NCBI RefSeq assembly: GCF_030149505.1
Contig: NZ_JASBRN010000066.1
Coordinates: 1-52,210 of the forward strand
DNA length: 52,210 nucleotides
Direction of reading: 5' to 3'
Source: Nocardioides sp.
GTDB taxonomy: Bacteria > Actinomycetota > Actinomycetes > Propionibacteriales > Nocardioidaceae
Below are positions 9,577-19,825 of the stretch, in pieces (the stretch's first letter is position 1; each line of letters opens with the position of its first letter). Made by a program: the position numbers and the translations under genes. Under the pieces are notes generated by a model. The model saw only the letters and a list, made by a program, of their open reading frames with translations. It searched no databases and was not told where the DNA came from.

Positions 9577-10144
9577 CGGATGAGGGCATCGTCGGCGGTT
9601 GAGGAGGCGCGCCATCGCCGTCCCGAAACCCCGACGGTGCCCCCGACTGCGGCCGCCGAGGCGACGGCGGTTGAGGAGGCGCGCCAGCGCCGTCTCGAAA
9701 CCCCGACGGTGCCCCCGACCGCGGCCGCGGAGACGACGGCGGTTGAGGAGGCGCGCCAGCGCCGTCTCGAAACCCCGACGGTGCCCCCGACCGCGGCCGC
9801 CGAGACGACGGCGGTTGAGGAGGCGCGCCAGCGCCGTCTCGAAACCCCGTCGCCCGCCGCGCCGCCCACGACCGGCTCGCCAGCTCGGGGAGCAGCTCGT
9901 ACTCCCCACGGATGAGCGCCTCCCGCTTGCGGCGGTTCCATCCCTGGACCTGCTTCTCGTACCAGTAGGCCTCGTCCACCCGCTCGAACTCGGCGCACCA
10001 CACGAGCTCCACCGGGCGCCGCCGTCGCGTGTACGCAGCCCCCTCGCCCAGCTGGTGCTGGCTGAGCCGGCGGTCGATGTCGGTGGTGCTGCCGACGTAG
10101 TAGGAACCGTCGGCGCACCGGAGGATGTAGGTCCAGGCGGTCAT
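9566..10144 (-). CDS. GIY-YIG nuclease (YhbQ/UPF0213-like) with repeat-encoded C-terminal tail
   Basis: A 192-residue protein. Residues 1-90 form a compact GIY-YIG domain: TYILRC, YYVGST, the Arg of DIDRRLSQH, and [16 protein letters not shown] containing the metal-binding Glu. This is the small YhbQ/UPF0213-like single-domain type of DNA endonuclease. Residues 99-192 are 24-residue repeats (core [13 protein letters not shown]), three full and one partial, encoded by the 72-bp DNA array at 9594-9850. The ATG at 10144 is used because the domain starts there; an in-frame GTG lies at 10168. The stop lies inside the 3' end of the protease gene. A second array of the same palindrome lies 68 bp upstream in the opposite orientation. 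The tail may be read-through of repeats rather than a functional domain. Confidence 0.82.
   Translation of the reverse strand: MTAWTYILRCADGSYYVGSTTDIDRRLSQHQLGEGAAYTRRRRPVELVWCAEFERVDEAYWYEKQVQGWNRRKREALIRGEYELLPELASRSWAARRATGFRDGAGAPPQPPSSRRPRSGAPSGFRDGAGAPPQPPSSPRPRSGAPSGFRDGAGAPPQPPSPRRPQSGAPSGFRDGDGAPPQPPTMPSSVSG
9594..9850 (-). repeat. Left array of 72-bp palindromic repeats (3 full units plus one partial)
   Basis: Units begin at 9594, 9666, 9738 and 9810. Each contains a palindromic core: GGTTGAGGAGG, an inner stem GCGC-GCCA-GCGC, then CGTCTCGAAACC. The first unit is slightly diverged; the fourth is only its first 40 bp. The 72-bp period keeps the reading frame of the overlapping GIY-YIG gene. 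The core recurs inverted at 10212-10380. Confidence 0.93.
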
Positions 10145-10211
10145 GGGTCCGGTCTGCCCGGATGTCACTCGGCGAACCAGTCGCGTCGGCCACCTGTGGA
10201 CAAGCGACGGT

Positions 10212-10380
10212 GCCGGGGGTTTCGAGACGGTTGCAGAGCAACCTCCTCAACCGCCGGCGCCCCGCACCACCGCCGGGGGTTTCGAGACGGTTGCAGAGCA
10301 ACCTCCTCAACCGCCGGCGCCCCGCACCACCGCCGGGGGTTTCGAGACGGTTGCAGAGCAACCTCCTCAACCGCCGGCCC
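10212..10380 (+). repeat. Right array of 60-bp palindromic repeats (3 units)
   Basis: Units start at 10212, 10272 and 10332 and are almost identical. Each holds GGTTTCGAGACGG, an inner stem TTGC-AGA-GCAA, then CCTCCTCAACC. This is the left-array core in reverse complement with a different inner stem. The array fills most of the 302-bp gap between the GIY-YIG gene and glgE; nothing else was recognised there apart from a possible glgE promoter at its end. Confidence 0.93.
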
Positions 10381-10446
10381 CCCGGACCCGCCCCTCACCC
10401 CGGGGGCCGCTTGCACCTGCAGGGGGCAGCCGGTTGGGTAGTGCGC

Positions 10447-12431
10447 ATGGTCGGACGCATCCCCGTCATGAACGTGATGCCCCTGGTGGACCTGGGACGT
10501 CAGCCCGCCAAGGCGACCGTCGGCGAGCCCTTCCCCGTGACCGCGACGGTCTTCAGGGAGGGCCACGACGCGCTGGCTGCGGAAGTCGTGCTGGTCGACC
10601 CCGCCGGGGTCCGGCGGCCACCGGTGCGCATGCACCTGCCCAGCCCCGAGCCCAACGAGTACCTCGCCTGGGTCACCCCCGACGTCGAGGGCGCGTGGAC
10701 GTTCGAGGTGCACGCCTGGTCCGACCCGCTGGCGACCTGGCAGCACGACGCCGGCATCAAGATCCCGGCCGGGGTCGACGTGGAGCTGATGTTCACCGAG
10801 GGCCGGCTGCTCTTCGAGCGGGTCCTCGCCGAGCTGCCCGCGGAGGAGACGAAGGCGCGCGAGGTCCTCGAGGGCGCCGTGCTGGCCGCCTCCGACACCG
10901 GACGCCCGGCCGGGGCCCGCCTGGCCGCCCTCCAGGACCCGGAGCTCGACGCCGTCCTGCTGGCCCACCCCCTGCGCGAGCTGCTGACCGTCGAGGGCCC
11001 CTACCCGGCGTACGTCGACCGGGAGCGCGCGCTGTTCGGCAGCTGGTACGAGTTCTTCCCGCGGTCCGAGGGCGCCAGGAAGGACCCGGTCACCGGGAAG
11101 ATCACCAGCGGCACCTTCCGCACCGCCGTCACCGGCCTGGACCGGGCGAAGGCGATGGGTTTCGACGTCGTCTACCTCCCGCCGATCCACCCGATCGGCG
11201 AGGTCAACCGCAAGGGCCCGAACAACACCCTCACCCCGGGCCCCGACGACCCGGGCTCGCCGTGGGCGATCGGGTCCAAGGACGGCGGTCACGACGCGAT
11301 CCACCCCGACCTCGGCACGATGGCCGACTTCGACGCCTTCGTCGCGCACGCCAGGAGCCTGGGCCTCGAGGTCGCGCTGGACCTGGCGCTGCAGGCCGCG
11401 CCGGACCACCCGTGGGTCACCGAGCACCCGGAGTTCTTCACCACCCGCGCCGACGGCTCGATCGCCTACGCGGAGAACCCGCCGAAGAAGTACCAGGACA
11501 TCTACCCCATCAACTTCGACAACGACCCGACCGGCATCTGCCGCGAGGTCCTGCGCGTGGTGAGGCTGTGGATGTCGCACGGGGTGCGGATCTTCCGCGT
11601 CGACAACCCGCACACCAAGCCGGTCGCCTTCTGGGAGTGGCTGCTCAAGGAGGTGCGCCGCACCGACCCCGACGTGCTCTTCCTCGCCGAGGCGTTCACC
11701 AAGCCGGCGATGATGCGCGGGCTCGGCGCGGTCGGCTTCCACCAGAGCTACACCTACTTCACCTGGCGCACGGCGAAGTGGGAGATCGAGGACTACCTGC
11801 GCGAGCTGAGCCGCGAGACCGACCACCTCATGCGGCCGAACTTCTTCGTCAACACCCCCGACATCCTCCACGCCTACCTCCAGTACGGCGGACCGGCGGC
11901 GTTCAAGGTCCGGGCGGCCCTCGCGGCGACCAGCTCCCCGACGTGGGGCGTCTACTCCGGCTACGAGCTGTTCGAGCACGTGGCGGTCAAGCCGGGCTCG
12001 GAGGAGTACCTCGACACCGAGAAGTTCCAGGTGCGGGTCCGCGACTGGGAGGGCGCCGAGGCCGAGGGACGGACGCTGGCGCCGTACCTCTCGATGCTCA
12101 ACCGGGTGCGCCGCGAGCACCGCTCCCTGCAGCTGCTGCGCAACCTGACCGTCCACTCCAGCGACGACGAGAACGTGCTGGTCTACGCCAAGCAGGCCGT
12201 GGTCGGCGACCCCGACAGCGACACCGTCATCGTGGTCGTCAACCTCGACCCGCACGCCACGCGCGAGACCACCGTGCACATCGACCTGCCGGCCTTGGGC
12301 ATGGAGTGGGGAGAGCGGTACGTCGTGCACGACGAGGTCACCGGGGCCGACTGGTCCTGGGGCCAGCACAACTACGTCCGGCTCGACCCCCACCACGAAC
12401 CAGCCCACGTGCTGACCGTCAGGAGAGGCGC

Positions 12432-12435
<4 letters not shown>
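10447..12435 (+). CDS. glgE: Alpha-1,4-glucan:maltose-1-phosphate maltosyltransferase GlgE
   Basis: A 662-residue GH13_3 enzyme that adds maltosyl units from maltose-1-phosphate to alpha-glucan chains. The N-terminal domain N/S (about 1-190) includes [12 protein letters not shown]; the barrel carries nucleophile Asp386 ([10 protein letters not shown]) and acid/base Glu415 ([10 protein letters not shown]). [10 protein letters not shown] and the [16 protein letters not shown] segment are diagnostic of GlgE. The ATG at 10447 is chosen; a GTG at 10441 and a long open frame through the repeats lie upstream but are not GlgE-like. It is the first gene of a four-gene operon and overlaps treS by 4 bp (ATGA). 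A weak TTGGGT at 10434-10439 could be its -10. Confidence 0.95.
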
Positions 12436-14176
<1,741 letters not shown>

Positions 14177-14180
<4 letters not shown>

Positions 14181-15688
14181 GCGAGCCCGACGATGCCCGT
14201 CCGGGGCTGAGCCCGGAGACCGACCACCTCGACCCCCAGGTCCTGGCCGACTACCTCGCGCGGACCCGCTGGTACGCCGGCAAGGGCCGCCCCTCCTCCG
14301 TCACCGGCGTACGCCGGCTCGGCGAGGTGCCCGGGACCCAGACCCGCGCCGCGACCGGTGGCGCGACCGAGCCGCGGGTGGCCCTGCACCTGGTCGAGGT
14401 GACCTACACCGACGTCGACCCCGGCGCGCCCGACGCCGTGGAGCACTACCAGGTCCCGCTGGCCCTCTACACCGACGCCGAGGCGCGGCTCGAGCACGCC
14501 TTCGTCGGCTGGTGGGAGGAGCCGGGGCTGGGCTGGGTCCACGCCTACGACGCCCTCCACGACCGCGAGGCGATGGCGGCCTGGCAGCGGGCCTTCGCGG
14601 CCGCCGCGGAGCAGCCCGGCGGCAACCTGCACGACCCGGCCAGCTCGCTGGCCTTCCACCGGCTGCCCGGCCACGACCTCGACCTCTCCGCGCACTCGTC
14701 GCTCTTCTCCGGGGAGCAGTCCAACTCCTCGGTGGCCTTCGGCGAGGACGCGCTGCTCAAGGTCTTTCGCAAGGTGACCCCCGGGATCAACCCCGACATC
14801 CAGGTGCACGAGGTGCTCTCGCGCGCCGACTCCCCCGACGTGGCCCACCTCTACGGCTGGGTCGACTGGGTCGAGCCGGGCTCGGTCGACCCCGCGGACT
14901 CGGACTCGGGAGAAGTCGTGCAGCTGGCCATGCTCCAGCAGTTCCTGCGCACCGCCTCCGACGGGTGGGACCTGGCGCTGGCCAGCGTCCGCACCCTCTT
15001 CTCCGAGCCCGACGTGCACGCCTCGGCCTCCGGCGGGGACTTCGCCGGCGAGGCGACCCGCCTCGGCCTGACCCTGCGTGCAGTGCACGACCTGCTGGTC
15101 GAGCACTTCGGCGTGGGCCGGGTGCCGGCCGGCGACGTCGCCGCACGGATGCGCGAGCGGCTGCCCGCCGCCGTCGCGGCCGCACCCGCCCTGGCCGAGC
15201 ACGGTGAGCGGCTCGAGGCACTCTTCGGCCGCGTGGCCGCCCTCGGCGACGTCACGGTGCACCGGGTCCACGGCGACCTCCACCTCGGCCAGACCCTGCG
15301 CACCTCGTTGGGCTGGAAGATCGTCGACTTCGAGGGCGAGCCGGCCAAGCCGCTGGCCGAGCGGCTGCTGCCCGACTGCCCCTGGCGCGACGTCGCCGGG
15401 ATGCTGCGCTCCTTCGACTACGCCCCGCGCGTGGTCGAGCGCACCTGGGCCGAGGACGACCCCGACGGCGGCGAGGTCCGCGGCGCCCGTGCCCAGGAGT
15501 GGGCCAACCGCGCCAAGAACCACTTCCTCGTCGCCTACGCCGGTGGCGAGGTGACCCCCGAGCAGCGCACGCTGGTGGAGGCCTTCGTCGCCGACAAGGC
15601 CGTCTACGAGACCGTCTACGAGACCCGCAACCGGCCGACCTGGGTGGACATCCCGCTCCGGGCCGTGGCCGAGATCGGAGCCGCATGA
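14177..15688 (+). CDS. mak: Maltokinase (Mak/Pep2)
   Basis: A 503-residue kinase that makes maltose-1-phosphate from maltose and ATP, the donor for GlgE. The N-terminal cap ([11 protein letters not shown]) and the aminoglycoside-phosphotransferase-like core are visible. [13 protein letters not shown] holds the catalytic Asp, and [17 protein letters not shown] holds the metal-binding Asp. [13 protein letters not shown] probably forms the nucleotide loop. It is somewhat longer than the roughly 450-residue mycobacterial enzyme, with extra length around residues 230-300. It starts at GTG inside the treS stop (GTGA) and ends in an ATGA overlap with glgB. Confidence 0.93.
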
Positions 15689-17898
15689 GCCCCGCCAGCA
15701 CACCCGCCCCCGCGCCCGTCCCCACCGGGGAGCTCGACCAGCTCGTCCGCGGCGATCACGGGCACCCGCACGCGGTGCTCGGTCCGCACGAGCACGACGG
15801 TGCGGTCACCGTGCGGGTGCTCAAGCCGCTGGCCTCGCGGGTCAGCGTGCTGGGTGACTTCGGCGGCACCACCGAGGTCGCGCTCACGCACGAGCACGAG
15901 GGCGTGTGGGTCGGGGTGCTGCCCGTGGCCGAGGTCCCGGCGTACCGCCTCTCCGTCGCCTACGACGGCGAGCCGCTGCTCCTCGAGGACCCCTACCGGT
16001 TCCTGCCCACGCTCGGCGAGGTCGACCTGCACCTGGTCAACGAAGGCCGGCACGAGCAGCTGTGGACCGTCCTGGGTGCGCACGTGCACCACTACGACGC
16101 TCCCGGGCAGGAGCCGGTCAGCGGCACCTCGTTCGCGGTCTGGGCACCCTCCGCCCGGGGCGTGCGGCTGAAGTCCGACGCCAACGGCTGGGACGGCCGC
16201 GAGCACCCGATGCGCCAGCTCGGCACGTCCGGGGTCTGGGAGCTGTTCGTGCCCGGGATCGGGTCCGGGGCGGCGTACAAGTTCGCGATCCTGGGCCAGG
16301 ACGGCCACTGGCGGGAGAAGGCCGACCCGCTCGCGCAGTGGGCCGAGCAGCCCGCGAGCACCGCCTCGAAGGTCTTCGAGTCCTCCTACGCCTGGGGTGA
16401 CGAGGAGTGGATGGCCGCGCGCGCCGAGCGGCAGGCCGTGAGCGCGCCGATGAGCACCTACGAGGTGCACCTGGCGTCGTGGCGCAAGAACTACGACGAC
16501 ACCCACTGGTCGTGGGAGCAGCTGGCCACCGACCTGGTCGCCTACGTGGCCGACCTCGAGTTCACCCACGTCGAGCTGATGCCGGTGATGCAGCACCCCT
16601 TCGGCGGGTCGTGGGGCTACCACGTGACGTCGTACTTCGCCCCCGACAGCAGGTTCGGCGACCCCGACGGCTTCCGGCTGCTCGTCGACCGGCTGCACCA
16701 GGCCGGCATCGGCGTCATCCTCGACTGGGTGCCCGGCCACTTCGCGACCGACGAGTGGGCACTGGCCCGCTTCGACGGCACCCCGCTCTACGAGGACCCC
16801 AACCCGCAGCGCGGCTGGCACCAGGAGTGGGGCAGCCACATCTTCAACTTCGGCCGCCCCGAGGTGCGCAACTTCCTCTTCGCCAACGCGATCTACTGGT
16901 GCGAGGAGTTCCACGCCGACGGCCTGCGCGTCGACGGCGTGGCCTCGATGCTCTACCTCGACTACTCCCGCAAGGAGGGCGAGTGGTCGCCCAACATCCA
17001 CGGCGGCCGGGAGAACCTCGAGGCGGTGCAGTTCCTCCAGGAGATGAACGCCACCGTCTACCGCCGGGTGCCGGGCGTGGTGACGATCGCCGAGGAGTCG
17101 ACCTCCTGGCCCGGTGTCACGCGCCCGACCGACGTCGACGGCCTGGGCTTCGGCTTCAAGTGGAACATGGGCTGGATGCACGACTCGCTGGCCTACATGG
17201 CCCACGAGCCGGTCCATCGCGCCTACCACCACGGGGAGATGACGTTCTCGCTGGTCTACGCGTGGTCGGAGAACTTCGTGCTGCCGATCAGCCACGACGA
17301 GGTCGTGCACGGCAAGGGCTCGCTGCTGCGCAAGATGCCCGGCGACCGCTGGCAGCAGCTGGCCAACCTGCGCGCCTACCTCGCCTTCATGTGGGCCCAC
17401 CCCGGCAAGCAGCTGCTCTTCATGGGCTGCGAGATCGGCCAGGAGTCGGAGTGGGCGGAGTCGCGCGAGCTCGACTGGTGGCTGCTGGACCACCCCGAGC
17501 ACCGCGGCGTCCACGACCTCGTGCGCGACCTCAACACGGCGTACGCCGGCTCCGGCGCGCTCTGGGCGCTCGACCACTCCCCCGAGGGCTTCGCGTGGCT
17601 GGACGCCAACGACGCCGGTCGCAACGTCTTCTCCTTCGTGCGGCGTGCCCCCGGGCACCCCGACGTCGTGTGCGTGGCCAACTTCTCGGCCGTGCCGCAC
17701 CACGGGGTGCGGGTCGGCTTCCCCACCGCCGGTGAGTGGTCGGAGGTGCTCAACACCGATGCCGAGGCCTACGCCGGCTCCGGGGTCGGCAACCTCGGTG
17801 CCGTGACCGCCGTCGAGGGGGCCCACCACGGACAGCCGGCGCACGCCGACGTCTCGCTCCCGCCGCTGGGGACCGTGTGGTTCCGGGCAGCGGACTGA
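15685..17898 (+). CDS. glgB: 1,4-alpha-glucan branching enzyme GlgB
   Basis: A 737-residue GH13 branching enzyme that introduces alpha-1,6 links into the polymer made by GlgE. Two N-terminal domains precede the barrel: an N1 domain (about 15-120, GDHGHPHAVLGPH) and a CBM48 domain (about 130-240, TSFAVWAPSARGVRL). Catalytic residues are Asp417 (LRVDGVASMLYLDYSR) and Glu470 (IAEESTSWPG), with the stabilising Asp in ISHDEVVHGKGSL. The C-terminal all-beta domain ends in PPLGTVWFR. It is the last gene of the operon. The next gene has its own promoter 117 bp downstream, and I see no clear terminator in that gap. Confidence 0.96.
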   Translation: MSPASTPAPAPVPTGELDQLVRGDHGHPHAVLGPHEHDGAVTVRVLKPLASRVSVLGDFGGTTEVALTHEHEGVWVGVLPVAEVPAYRLSVAYDGEPLLLEDPYRFLPTLGEVDLHLVNEGRHEQLWTVLGAHVHHYDAPGQEPVSGTSFAVWAPSARGVRLKSDANGWDGREHPMRQLGTSGVWELFVPGIGSGAAYKFAILGQDGHWREKADPLAQWAEQPASTASKVFESSYAWGDEEWMAARAERQAVSAPMSTYEVHLASWRKNYDDTHWSWEQLATDLVAYVADLEFTHVELMPVMQHPFGGSWGYHVTSYFAPDSRFGDPDGFRLLVDRLHQAGIGVILDWVPGHFATDEWALARFDGTPLYEDPNPQRGWHQEWGSHIFNFGRPEVRNFLFANAIYWCEEFHADGLRVDGVASMLYLDYSRKEGEWSPNIHGGRENLEAVQFLQEMNATVYRRVPGVVTIAEESTSWPGVTRPTDVDGLGFGFKWNMGWMHDSLAYMAHEPVHRAYHHGEMTFSLVYAWSENFVLPISHDEVVHGKGSLLRKMPGDRWQQLANLRAYLAFMWAHPGKQLLFMGCEIGQESEWAESRELDWWLLDHPEHRGVHDLVRDLNTAYAGSGALWALDHSPEGFAWLDANDAGRNVFSFVRRAPGHPDVVCVANFSAVPHHGVRVGFPTAGEWSEVLNTDAEAYAGSGVGNLGAVTAVEGAHHGQPAHADVSLPPLGTVWFRAAD

Positions 17899-18003
17899 GC
17901 GCAGGGCCAGCGGGCAGCTGCCGGACTGGTTGCCGGGCACTGTCTAGGGCGTGCCTCCCGACTCTCGGCCGCGCAGCAGGCCATGGAGTTGGGCGGCGCG
18001 CCC

Positions 18004-18009
18004 TAAGGT
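18004..18009 (+). promoter_or_regulatory. -10 element of the GNAT-NUDIX gene
   Basis: TAAGGT lies 6 nt before the GTG at 18016, consistent with leaderless transcription independent of the glgB operon. Confidence 0.5.
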
Positions 18010-18015
18010 GGTCGT

Positions 18016-18906
18016 GTGACCGCCCAGCCGACCCTGACCGACGGCACCGTCACCCTCGAGCCCTCCGCCGAGCCGCACACCTTCGTGGTGCTCGCGGGCG
18101 AGGAACTGGTGGGCCGGGTGGCCGTCGTCCCCGTCGGCGGACGCGCCGGCGAGCTGTCGTGGGAGCTCACCGAGCCCCACCGCGGGCGCGGCTACGCCAC
18201 CCGCGCCGTGCGGGTCCTCACCGACTGGTCGCTGGCCCCGGTCCGCGAGGACGGCCTGGGCCTGAGCCGGGTCGAGGCGCACGTACCGACCGACCACGAG
18301 GCCGCGCTGCGCGTCGCCACCCGCGCCGGGCTGCGCCGCGAGGGCGTGCGACGGGTCGTCCCGGGTGAGGACTCCGACGCCACGGGGTACGTCGTGCTGG
18401 CCCGCCTGGCCACCGACCCGCCGCTCTCGGAGCCCGGTGCCTTCCGCGCCCTGCTCAACTCCTTCCTCCCCCGCAAGCGCGCGATCAGCCAGATGCTCGT
18501 GCGCGACGAGGCGGGTCGGGTGCTGCTGTGCCAGCTGACCTACAAGGCCGACTGGGACCTGCCCGGCGGGGTCGTCGAGGTCGGTGAGTCCGCGCAGCTC
18601 GCGGTCGCGCGCGAGGTCGAGGAGGAGCTCGCCCTCCAGATCACCGCGGGCCGGCTGCTGCTCACCGACTGGCTGCCCCCGTGGGGCGGCTGGGACGACG
18701 CCCTGTGCCTGGTCTTCGACGGCGGGGTCCACGACGCCTCGATCGTCGCCGGGATCGAGCGCCAGACCCGCGAGATCCGCGACGCCCAGTTCTGCACGGT
18801 CGAGGAGGTCCGCGAGCGCTGCGCCGACTTCACCGCGCGCCGGATCGAGTCGGCCCTGGCCAGCCTCCACGGCCACGGCCCGGCGTACACCGAGAGCGGC
18901 CGCTGA
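18016..18906 (+). CDS. GNAT acetyltransferase-NUDIX hydrolase fusion
   Basis: A 296-residue two-domain protein. Residues 1-140 form a GNAT domain with the acetyl-CoA loop PHRGRGYATRAVRVL. Residues 155-290 form a NUDIX hydrolase. Its box starts GGVVEVGESAQLAVAREV and continues into EEEL; it is close to GX5EX7REUXEEXGU, but the last Gly is Ala. Substrates cannot be inferred: the GNAT half could modify an amino group and the NUDIX half a nucleoside diphosphate derivative. The start is the GTG at 18016, 6 nt after a -10. Its 3' end faces the palindrome pair at 18919-19026 and the convergent EI24 gene. Confidence 0.85.
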   Translation: MTAQPTLTDGTVTLEPSAEPHTFVVLAGEELVGRVAVVPVGGRAGELSWELTEPHRGRGYATRAVRVLTDWSLAPVREDGLGLSRVEAHVPTDHEAALRVATRAGLRREGVRRVVPGEDSDATGYVVLARLATDPPLSEPGAFRALLNSFLPRKRAISQMLVRDEAGRVLLCQLTYKADWDLPGGVVEVGESAQLAVAREVEEELALQITAGRLLLTDWLPPWGGWDDALCLVFDGGVHDASIVAGIERQTREIRDAQFCTVEEVRERCADFTARRIESALASLHGHGPAYTESGR

Positions 18907-18918
18907 GGCTCGCCTCGC

Positions 18919-19026
18919 GACGTCATACGGGCGGGACGTCCCCTGCTGCGGGGCGTATGACGTCCCGCCGCTCGTCTCGGGACGTCATACGGGCGGGACG
19001 TCCCCTGCTGCGGGGCGTATGACGTC
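18919..19026. repeat. Two tandem copies of a 46-bp palindrome
   Basis: Copies span 18919-18964 and 18981-19026 and are identical. Each has outer arms GACGTCATACG and CGTATGACGTC, plus inner GGGACGTCCC and CCCC-tgctgc-GGGG. They lie between convergent genes. The second copy forms the last codons and the stop of the EI24 gene. REP-like or bidirectional terminator roles are both possible. Confidence 0.9.
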
Positions 19027-19797
19027 CCCGATCGCCTCGCGCTCGAGCAGGTCGCGGGCCAGCACCGTCGCGCCCACGACCGCGGCGGGCATGACGGCCA
19101 CCGCGCCCAGCGGGACCAGGAAGCACAGCTGGGTGGCGACGCCGAAGCCGAGCACCGCCCCGCGGTCGCGGCGCAGCACCTCGGCACGCGCGACCCGGTC
19201 CATGCCCCGCGCCTCGAGGGGGCGGGACAGCAGCTCGGCGGCCAGCAACCGGCCCGAGACGGCCACCCCGAGCACGAGTCCGACGAGGGTCCCGACCACC
19301 GGCAGCAGGCCCAGGACCACGACACCGAGCCCGAGCAGCAGCCCGGTGCCGGCCAGCGCCGCCCCGTCCCTCGCCGACCTCCAGAAGCCGGGCCCCTGGT
19401 CGGGCACCTGTCCGCCCAGCATACGCTCGGTCTCGGCCCAGATCCGCTCGTAGAACGGGTCCCCCACGACGAGGGTGAGCGCGGTGAAGGTCAGCGAGGA
19501 CACCACGACGAACCCGAGGACCACCAGGGCCGCCAGCCCGAGCCGCAGCAGCGAGCGCAGGCCCTCGGCCCAGTCGTCGGCGAACGGCGTCGCCCACGCG
19601 ACCAGGTCCGAGACGTGCAGCAGCAGCAGGACGAGCCCGGCGAGGACCGCGACGAGCACCAGCAGGGCGGGCAGCATCCCGAGCAGCATCAGACCCGGGC
19701 GGCGACGCCACATGCCGAGGCCGCGCAGGAGGCACGCCGGACCGCCGGCGACTCCCCGCACCGGACCGGTCATCGGCCCGGTCATCGGCGCAGTCAT
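18985..19797 (-). CDS. EI24/CysZ-like integral membrane protein
   Basis: A 270-residue membrane protein with about four to five hydrophobic segments. It matches the EI24-domain (CysZ-like) pattern: an N-terminal GLGMWRRRPGLMLLGMLPAL segment, then LVVGDPFYERIWAETERMLG between membrane helices, then a long hydrophobic pair. CysZ is a sulfate permease in E. coli, but many actinobacterial members are uncharacterised. The ATG at 19797 gives the best start among three nearby Met codons. It begins 28 bp after the YbbN-like gene, so the two are probably co-transcribed. The final residues (GDVIRPAAGDVPPV) and the stop are encoded by the palindromic repeat, so the natural C-terminus may have been replaced. 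Confidence 0.82.
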   Translation of the reverse strand: MTAPMTGPMTGPVRGVAGGPACLLRGLGMWRRRPGLMLLGMLPALLVLVAVLAGLVLLLLHVSDLVAWATPFADDWAEGLRSLLRLGLAALVVLGFVVVSSLTFTALTLVVGDPFYERIWAETERMLGGQVPDQGPGFWRSARDGAALAGTGLLLGLGVVVLGLLPVVGTLVGLVLGVAVSGRLLAAELLSRPLEARGMDRVARAEVLRRDRGAVLGFGVATQLCFLVPLGAVAVMPAAVVGATVLARDLLEREAIGDVIRPAAGDVPPV

Positions 19798-19825
19798 CGG
19801 CTGGCCACCGCCTCGGACCCGCGGC

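Noticed and set aside
3352..9909. A 2185-residue open frame on the minus strand
   Set aside because: Only its last 863 codons are GlgP. The rest is antisense to the M36 protease and has the low-complexity look of a GC-rich shadow frame.
9594..10380. CRISPR-like appearance of the two repeat arrays
   Set aside because: The whole unit repeats including the spacer part, units are palindromic, and no cas genes are present.
10162..10446. Longer GlgE reading through the repeat array
   Set aside because: The extra residues are only translated repeat and basic low-complexity sequence; known GlgE proteins start near [10 protein letters not shown].
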